A stretch of DNA of 64,000 nucleotides from Flavobacterium sp. KACC 22761 (GTDB lineage Bacteria; Bacteroidota; Bacteroidia; Flavobacteriales; Flavobacteriaceae). Location: positions 186,001-250,000 of the forward strand of contig NZ_CP139148.1 in NCBI RefSeq assembly GCF_034058155.1, in the 5' to 3' direction. The position numbers and the translations under genes are program-made. Each line of letters begins with the position of its first letter. Positions within the stretch are counted from its first letter, which is position 1. The notes beneath the pieces are model-generated. The model made no database searches. It was not told where the DNA came from and worked only from the letters and a program-made list of their open reading frames with translations. Below are positions 59,337 to 64,000 of this stretch, one piece after another.

Positions 59337-60116
59337 ATGAATATTTTAGATAAAATAATAATAGACAAAAAACGAGAAGTTGTTCTCAAAAAATCAATTA
59401 TTCCGGTTTCTCAATTGGAAGCTTCGGTATTTTTTGGAAAACAGACTATTTCTCTTAGTCAGAAATTAAAAGAAAGCAATTCCGGAATTATTGCAGAGCA
59501 CAAACGCCGATCTCCTTCAAAATCAATCATCAACAATAATTTTACAGTTGAAGAAGTAGTAAAAGGTTATGAAAATGCAGGTGCATGTGGAATCTCGGTT
59601 TTAACAGACGGAAAATATTTCGGAGGATCTTTGGATGATTTGCTTTTAGCACGAGCTTCGGTAAATATTCCGCTTTTGCGAAAAGAATTTATTGTTGATG
59701 AATATCAGATTTTAGAAGCAAAAGCGCATGGAGCCGATTTGATTTTATTGATTGCTGCAGTTTTAACTCGAGAAGAAATCAAATCTTTATCTGAATTTGC
59801 CAAAAGTTTAGGTTTAGAAGTTCTTTTAGAAGTTCATAATCAGGAAGAACTGGAAAAATCAATTATGCCGAGTTTAGACATGATTGGCGTAAACAACAGA
59901 AACCTGAAAACCTTTGAAGTAAGTCTGGATTTCAGCAAAGAATTAGCCTCTCAAATTCCGAATGATTTTGTAAAAGTTTCTGAAAGCGGTATTTCATCAA
60001 TCGAAGCGATTCAGGAACTAAAACCTTACGGCTATAAAGGTTTCTTAATTGGAGAAAACTTTATGAAGACTGACGATGCAGGTAAAGCAGCAACAGAATT
60101 CATCAGTAAACTATAA
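59337..60116 (+). CDS. trpC: Indole-3-glycerol phosphate synthase
   Basis: 259 aa TIM barrel that closes the indole ring of CdRP. Typical residues: IAEHKRRSPSKSII (substrate), SVLTDGKYFGGSLDDL, catalytic Lys in PLLRKEFIVDEYQ, LLEVHNQEELEKS, GVNNRNLKTFEV, SESGISS and GFLIGENFMKT. Stand-alone (not fused to TrpF). Order trpD-trpC-trpF as in many Bacteroidota operons. Confidence 0.97.
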   Translation: MNILDKIIIDKKREVVLKKSIIPVSQLEASVFFGKQTISLSQKLKESNSGIIAEHKRRSPSKSIINNNFTVEEVVKGYENAGACGISVLTDGKYFGGSLDDLLLARASVNIPLLRKEFIVDEYQILEAKAHGADLILLIAAVLTREEIKSLSEFAKSLGLEVLLEVHNQEELEKSIMPSLDMIGVNNRNLKTFEVSLDFSKELASQIPNDFVKVSESGISSIEAIQELKPYGYKGFLIGENFMKTDDAGKAATEFISKL

Positions 60117-60124
60117 TTTAAGTT

Positions 60125-60184
60125 TGCCACAAATTACACAAATTCCCACAAATTAAATTCGTGTTAATTCGTGCAATTCGTGGC
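60125..60184. repeat. Inverted repeat of gccacaaattacacaaat words between trpC and trpF
   Basis: tgccacaaattacacaaatt (60125-60144) faces aattcgtgcaattcgtggca (60165-60184), with the related cacaaatt/aattcgtg words between. It is followed by gctttgcgaac words (60202-60215). Related to 38021-38174 and 63245-63316. Confidence 0.65.
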
Positions 60185-60284
60185 AAAAAGACAAACACAA
60201 AGCTTTGCGAACTTTTTCGCATTGTAAACACAACACAAAAGAAAAAAACCTTAGCGCTCTTTGCGTTAAAAAACACACAACGAA

Positions 60285-60917
60285 ATGAAACTCAAAATAT
60301 GCGGCATGAAATATCCAGAAAATATCCTCGAGGTAGGCGCGCTCCTGCCCGACTATATGGGATTTATTTTCTGGGAAAAGTCTGCTAGATATTGCAACGA
60401 GAATGTTCCCGAATTGATAAAAACAATCAAAAAAGTAGGTGTTTTTGTCAATCAGAGTCAGGAAGAAATTCTAGAAAAATTAGAAAAATTCAATTTACAA
60501 GCCGTTCAATTGCACGGAGAAGAATCGGTTGAATTTTGTTCGGAATTAAAAGATAAACTGCCAACAAAAATTGAAATTATTAAAGTATTTTCGGCTGATG
60601 AAAATTTTGATTTTGAAATCATTAAGCCTTTTGAAAATGTCTGCGATTATTTTCTGTTTGACACAAAAGGAAAACTTCCAGGCGGAAACGGAACAACTTT
60701 CGATTGGAACATCTTAAAAAAATACAATTCGAAAAAGCCTTTCTTTTTAAGCGGAGGCATCGGAATGGAGGAATTAAAAGCCATTGAGGAAATTTCAAAA
60801 ACCAAATTACCTCTTTATGCTGTTGATGTAAACAGTAAATTTGAAATCCAACCAGGGCTAAAAAATAAAAATCTATTAAGCAATTTTAAACGAAAATTTG
60901 AAATTGTAAACATTTAA
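60285..60917 (+). CDS. trpF: Phosphoribosylanthranilate isomerase
   Basis: 210 aa TIM barrel. LKICGMKYPENILEV (catalytic Cys), VGVFVNQSQEEILEKL, AVQLHGEES, DYFLFDTKGKLPGGNGTTFDW (catalytic Asp and phosphate site), FFLSGGIGMEELK, and VDVNSKFEIQPG. Complete. It follows trpC after a 168-bp spacer with a repeat and precedes trpB by 11 bp. Functional isomerase expected. Confidence 0.96.
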   Translation: MKLKICGMKYPENILEVGALLPDYMGFIFWEKSARYCNENVPELIKTIKKVGVFVNQSQEEILEKLEKFNLQAVQLHGEESVEFCSELKDKLPTKIEIIKVFSADENFDFEIIKPFENVCDYFLFDTKGKLPGGNGTTFDWNILKKYNSKKPFFLSGGIGMEELKAIEEISKTKLPLYAVDVNSKFEIQPGLKNKNLLSNFKRKFEIVNI

Positions 60918-60928
60918 ACTTTAAAAAA

Positions 60929-62110
60929 ATGAGTTTTAACGTCAACGAAAAAGGATATTACGGAGAATTTGGAGGAGCTTACATCCCAGAAATGCTGTAT
61001 CCAAATGTAGAAGAATTACGCCAAAAGTATTTAAGCATAATGGATGAACCTGATTTTAAAGCGGAGTTCAACCAATTGTTGAAAGATTACGTAGGACGCC
61101 CTAGTCCGCTGTATTTTGCAAAACGCTTATCTGAAAAATACAATACCCAAGTTTATCTGAAAAGAGAAGACTTAAATCATACCGGAGCACACAAGGTAAA
61201 CAATACAATCGGACAAATTTTGCTGGCAAAGCGTTTAGGCAAAAAAAGAATCATTGCCGAAACTGGCGCAGGTCAGCATGGTGTGGCAACTGCAACAGTT
61301 TGCGCTTTAATGGGAATTGAATGCATCGTGTATATGGGCGAAATTGACATTGCGCGTCAAGCTCCTAACGTGGCTCGTATGAAAATGTTGGGTGCAGAAG
61401 TTCGTCCGGCACTTTCGGGTTCTCGTACTTTAAAAGATGCAACAAATGAAGCTATTCGAGATTGGATCAATAATCCGGTTGATACACATTATATTATCGG
61501 ATCGGCAATTGGACCGCATCCTTATCCTGATATGGTGACGCGCTTTCAGAGTATTATTTCGGAAGAGATTAAATGGCAATTAAAAGAAAAAGAAGGACGC
61601 GAAAATCCAGATTATGTTGTAGCTTGCATCGGCGGAGGAAGTAATGCTGCCGGAACATATTATCACTTTTTGCATGAACCAGAAGTTGGAATTATTGCAG
61701 TCGAAGCAGCAGGAAAAGGCGTTGACAGCGGACATAGTGCTGCAACCAGCAAATTAGGAAAAGTAGGCGTTATTCACGGTTGTAAAACGCTTTTAATGCA
61801 AACTCCGGACGGACAAATTACAGAACCGTATTCTATTTCTGCGGGATTAGATTACCCGGGAGTTGGTCCTTTGCACGCGCATTTGGCACAAACCGGAAGA
61901 GGCGAATTTTTCTCTGTAACCGACGATGATGCAATGAATGCAGGTTTGCAATTGACAAAATTAGAAGGCATTATTCCGGCAATAGAAAGTGCACACGCTT
62001 TTGCGGTTTTAGATCAAAAGAAATTCAAACCAACTGATGTTGTGGTAATCAGCCTTTCAGGTCGTGGCGATAAAGACTTAGACAATTATATTGACTATTT
62101 TAAATTGTAA
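60929..62110 (+). CDS. trpB: Tryptophan synthase beta subunit
   Basis: 393 aa PLP enzyme joining indole with serine. PLP lysine in LNHTGAHKVNNTIGQ; carboxylate loop AETGAGQHGVATATVCAL; GSRTLKDATNEAIRDW; glycine loop CIGGGSNAAGTYYHF; SAGLDYPGVGP; and HAFAVLD. N-terminus MSFNVNEKGYYGEFGGAYIP. All motifs are conserved. It starts 11 bp after trpF. It works as alpha2-beta2 with TrpA, whose gene is separated by two non-trp genes here. Confidence 0.98.
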   Translation: MSFNVNEKGYYGEFGGAYIPEMLYPNVEELRQKYLSIMDEPDFKAEFNQLLKDYVGRPSPLYFAKRLSEKYNTQVYLKREDLNHTGAHKVNNTIGQILLAKRLGKKRIIAETGAGQHGVATATVCALMGIECIVYMGEIDIARQAPNVARMKMLGAEVRPALSGSRTLKDATNEAIRDWINNPVDTHYIIGSAIGPHPYPDMVTRFQSIISEEIKWQLKEKEGRENPDYVVACIGGGSNAAGTYYHFLHEPEVGIIAVEAAGKGVDSGHSAATSKLGKVGVIHGCKTLLMQTPDGQITEPYSISAGLDYPGVGPLHAHLAQTGRGEFFSVTDDDAMNAGLQLTKLEGIIPAIESAHAFAVLDQKKFKPTDVVVISLSGRGDKDLDNYIDYFKL

Positions 62111-62168
62111 TAAAAATCGTAATTTGGGCGTTCGCTAACAAAACCAAATAACGAGAAAATTAATAATT

Positions 62169-62486
62169 ATGGAAAAGTTATTCTCTTACGGAACATTAAG
62201 GTCAAAAGAAATTCAAAGACAAGTTTTTAATAGAATCTTGACAGGTATTGCTGATCAATTGCTTGGTTACAAACTCAAAAGCTTAAAAATAGAAGAAGAA
62301 TTTGGAATGGCAGATTATGTTGTTGCAGTTCCGAGCGAAAATTCGGCAGATATTATTCACGGTGTGCTTTACGAAGTTTCGATTGCAGATTTGGCTAAGG
62401 TAGATTTATTTGAATCTAATGCTTACAAAAGAGTTCAGGTAAAATTGCAATCAGGAGAAACCGCCTGGATTTATATGGAAAGTTAA
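62169..62486 (+). CDS. Gamma-glutamylcyclotransferase-like (AIG2/YtfP family) protein
   Basis: 105 aa with the family substrate loop FSYGTLRSKEIQRQVF, then IHGVLYEVSIADLAKVDLFE and SNAYKRVQVKLQ. The general-acid Glu may be E79 region (FESNAYKR). Small GGCT-fold proteins act on gamma-glutamyl amines or peptides. Second non-trp gene within the operon 3' half, 58 bp after trpB, followed at 15 bp by an amidohydrolase. Function in tryptophan synthesis not evident. Confidence 0.85.
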   Translation: MEKLFSYGTLRSKEIQRQVFNRILTGIADQLLGYKLKSLKIEEEFGMADYVVAVPSENSADIIHGVLYEVSIADLAKVDLFESNAYKRVQVKLQSGETAWIYMES

Positions 62487-62501
62487 ATTTCAGGAGAAAA
62501 A

Positions 62502-63239
62502 ATGATTTTAGCAGCTGCACAAACAAAACCAAAACGCGGAGATATATCTTCCAATTTATTGAATCATTATCAGCTTATTGAGTTGGCTGTTCAAAACGGT
62601 GCCAATTTGATTGCTTTTCCTGAAATGTCCATCACTGGCTATGAAAGAGAAAATGCTGCACCATTAGCTTTTACAAAAGATGATTATAGAATTGACCATT
62701 TAAAAGAACTGGCTGTCAAAAACAATATTATCATTATTGCCGGTGCTCCTATTCAAGTTGAAAATGAAATGTTTATTGGTGAATTTGTAATTTCTCCTGA
62801 TAATTCGGTGTCAATTTATACGAAGCAGTTTTTGCATGAAGGTGAAGATGAATTTTTCCAATCATCATTTGATTATAATCCGATGAGTACGATTGAAAAT
62901 CAGAAGATTTCATTTGCGATTTGTGCGGATATTGATAATCCGAAACATCCGGAAAATGCCAAGAAAAAAGAAACTGATATTTATATTGCCAGCATTTTCT
63001 TTTCGCCAACCGGAATTCCGAATGCGTACAGAAGTTTGCAAAATTATGCCGAAAAACATCAAATGAATGTTTTAATGTCAAATTTCAGCGGAGAATCTTG
63101 GGGTTCGCCATCGGCAGGACAAAGCGCGTTTTGGAACAATAAAGGAGAATTAATTGGACAAATGAATAATTCAGATTCTGGATTATTATTGGTTGAAAAT
63201 AAAAATGATATTTGGACAAGTAAGGTTTTAAAATTTTAA
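62502..63239 (+). CDS. Carbon-nitrogen hydrolase (nitrilase superfamily)
   Basis: 245 aa. The nitrilase triad is visible: Glu in LIAFPEMSITGYE, Lys in YTKQFLHEGEDEFF, and Cys in SFAICADIDNPKHP. Cytoplasmic amidase or omega-amidase-like enzyme; the exact substrate is unknown. It lies between the AIG2-like gene and trpA, 15 bp after the former, so the two may act together on gamma-glutamyl or amide compounds (inference). An inverted repeat separates it from trpA. Confidence 0.9.
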   Translation: MILAAAQTKPKRGDISSNLLNHYQLIELAVQNGANLIAFPEMSITGYERENAAPLAFTKDDYRIDHLKELAVKNNIIIIAGAPIQVENEMFIGEFVISPDNSVSIYTKQFLHEGEDEFFQSSFDYNPMSTIENQKISFAICADIDNPKHPENAKKKETDIYIASIFFSPTGIPNAYRSLQNYAEKHQMNVLMSNFSGESWGSPSAGQSAFWNNKGELIGQMNNSDSGLLLVENKNDIWTSKVLKF

Positions 63240-63244
63240 AAATA

Positions 63245-63316
63245 TGCCACAGATTTCACAGATTTTCACAGATTAGATCATCAAAAAAATCATTGAAATC
63301 TTTTTAATCTGTGGCA
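63245..63316. repeat. Inverted repeat of ccacagatttcacag words before trpA
   Basis: tgccacagatt (63245-63255) and aatctgtggca (63306-63316) bound the element, with repeated cacagatttt words within. It is 14 bp before the trpA ATG. Same family as the outer arms at 38821-38943. Confidence 0.65.
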
Positions 63317-63330
63317 AAAAAAATATAATA

Positions 63331-64000
63331 ATGAACAGAATAACTCAAAAATTACAAGAAGATAAAAAGATCCTTTCGATCTATTTTTCTGCCGGATATC
63401 CAAACTTAAATGATACGGTGCAGATTATTCAGGATTTAGAAAAAAATGGAGTTGATTTAATTGAAATCGGACTTCCTTTCAGTGATCCTTTGGCAGATGG
63501 GCCAACAATTCAGGCAAGTTCTACGCAGGCGCTTCATAACGGAATGACAACTCAAATTCTTTTCGACCAGCTGAAAAACATCCGCGAAAGCGTAAAAATT
63601 CCGTTGATTATTATGGGATATTTTAATCCGATGTTGCAATACGGCGTTGAAGCTTTTTGCCAGAAATGTGCCGAAATAGGGATTGACGGATTGATTATTC
63701 CAGATCTTCCAGTTGATGTTTACGCTGATGAATACAAAGCGATTTTCGAAAAATACGGATTAATAAATGTGTTTTTGATTACGCCTCAAACTTCAGACGA
63801 AAGAATTCGTTTTATTGACACCGTTTCAAACGGATTTATTTATATGGTAAGTTCTGCAAGTGTTACGGGTTCTCAAAGTGGTTTTGGAAACACTCAAGAA
63901 ACGTATTTCGAAAGGATTGCCGAAATGAATTTGAAAAATCCTCAAATTGTTGGTTTCGGAATTTCGAATAAAGAAACTTTCAATCAGGCAACAAAATACG
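63331..64000 (+). CDS. trpA: Tryptophan synthase alpha subunit (3' end cut by window edge)
   Basis: At least 223 codons from ATG 63331 (MNRITQKLQEDKKILSIYF). Catalytic Glu in DLIEIGLPFSDPLADGP (Glu/Asp pair), MGYFNPMLQYG, DGLIIPDLPVDVYADEY, and IYMVSSASVTGSQSGF (phosphate loop). Cleaves indole-3-glycerol phosphate to indole, which is channelled to TrpB. The last 30 or so residues lie beyond the window. No obvious end-of-operon signal is visible. Confidence 0.96.
   Translation, partial: MNRITQKLQEDKKILSIYFSAGYPNLNDTVQIIQDLEKNGVDLIEIGLPFSDPLADGPTIQASSTQALHNGMTTQILFDQLKNIRESVKIPLIIMGYFNPMLQYGVEAFCQKCAEIGIDGLIIPDLPVDVYADEYKAIFEKYGLINVFLITPQTSDERIRFIDTVSNGFIYMVSSASVTGSQSGFGNTQETYFERIAEMNLKNPQIVGFGISNKETFNQATKY

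Noticed and set aside
62123..62140. Third copy of the family 1 GC-rich element (aatttgggcgttcgc)
   Set aside because: Only the first dozen or so bases resemble the other copies; no hairpin or end motif follows.

Overview
The window reads as a chromosomal segment of a Flavobacterium-like member of the Bacteroidota. Support comes from AT-rich coding, candidate -7 boxes of the TAnnTTTG type, lack of Shine-Dalgarno sequences, many short lipoproteins, and protein families typical of the group: GH115/GH67 xylan enzymes, lipid-anchored TPR histidine kinases, and HAE1/NodT efflux. No tRNA, rRNA, CRISPR array or phage was recognised.

Layout. (1) 1-13.6 kb, all on the minus strand: a glucuronoxylan/xylose catabolic locus. 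It holds GH67 and GH115 alpha-glucuronidases, an SDR probably acting as fructuronate reductase, mannonate dehydratase UxuA, a GH10 xylanase lipoprotein, a GPH-type sugar symporter, a GH43 xylosidase, a GntR regulator and xylulokinase. Three CAAYCGGTTG sites look like a shared LacI-type operator. (2) 13.9-15.6 kb: an L,D-transpeptidase. (3) 15.6-23.3 kb: two related blocks, each with a divergent single-TM protein of unknown family facing a two-component gene set. Block B has a proline-rich lipopeptide gene plus a TPR histidine kinase. Block A keeps the response regulator but only a 188-bp relic of its kinase. A GH1 beta-glucosidase and a small lipoprotein lie between the blocks. (4) 23.6-30 kb: an RND efflux operon (NodT, HAE1 and MFP genes) plus an upstream secreted protein. 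(5) 30.2-35.5 kb: a GNAT enzyme, a beta-barrel protein, a TPR protein, an IS3-family element inserted in an intrinsic terminator, and an M1 peptidase. (6) 35.7-48.7 kb: GapN-type dehydrogenase, then sulfur-related genes (rhodanese, Crp-family regulator, TauE, CstB-like persulfide dioxygenase-rhodanese, two-part YeeE/YedE) interleaved with hypothetical genes and cydAB. (7) 48.9-53.1 kb: GlpD, a MarR/nitroreductase/YceI operon with twin palindromic operators, and a RelE/ParE-type toxin-antitoxin pair. (8) 53.3-64 kb: a beta-helix protein followed by a complete but interleaved trp operon (trpE, G, D, C, F, B, A) headed by a Trp-codon leader peptide and attenuator.

How the genes fit together. Extracellular or periplasmic xylanase and alpha-glucuronidases release xylo-oligosaccharides and (methyl)glucuronate. 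The symporter and GH43 feed xylose to xylulokinase, while the SDR and UxuA would process glucuronate-derived fructuronate and mannonate. The sulfur genes form a cst-like sulfide/persulfide detoxification set.

The most striking whole-window feature is that most intercistronic spacers carry long inverted repeats belonging to about ten different sequence families, often flush against the next start codon. The best candidates for something undescribed are the lipopeptide/TPR-kinase/regulator system with its decayed twin, and these intercistronic repeat families.
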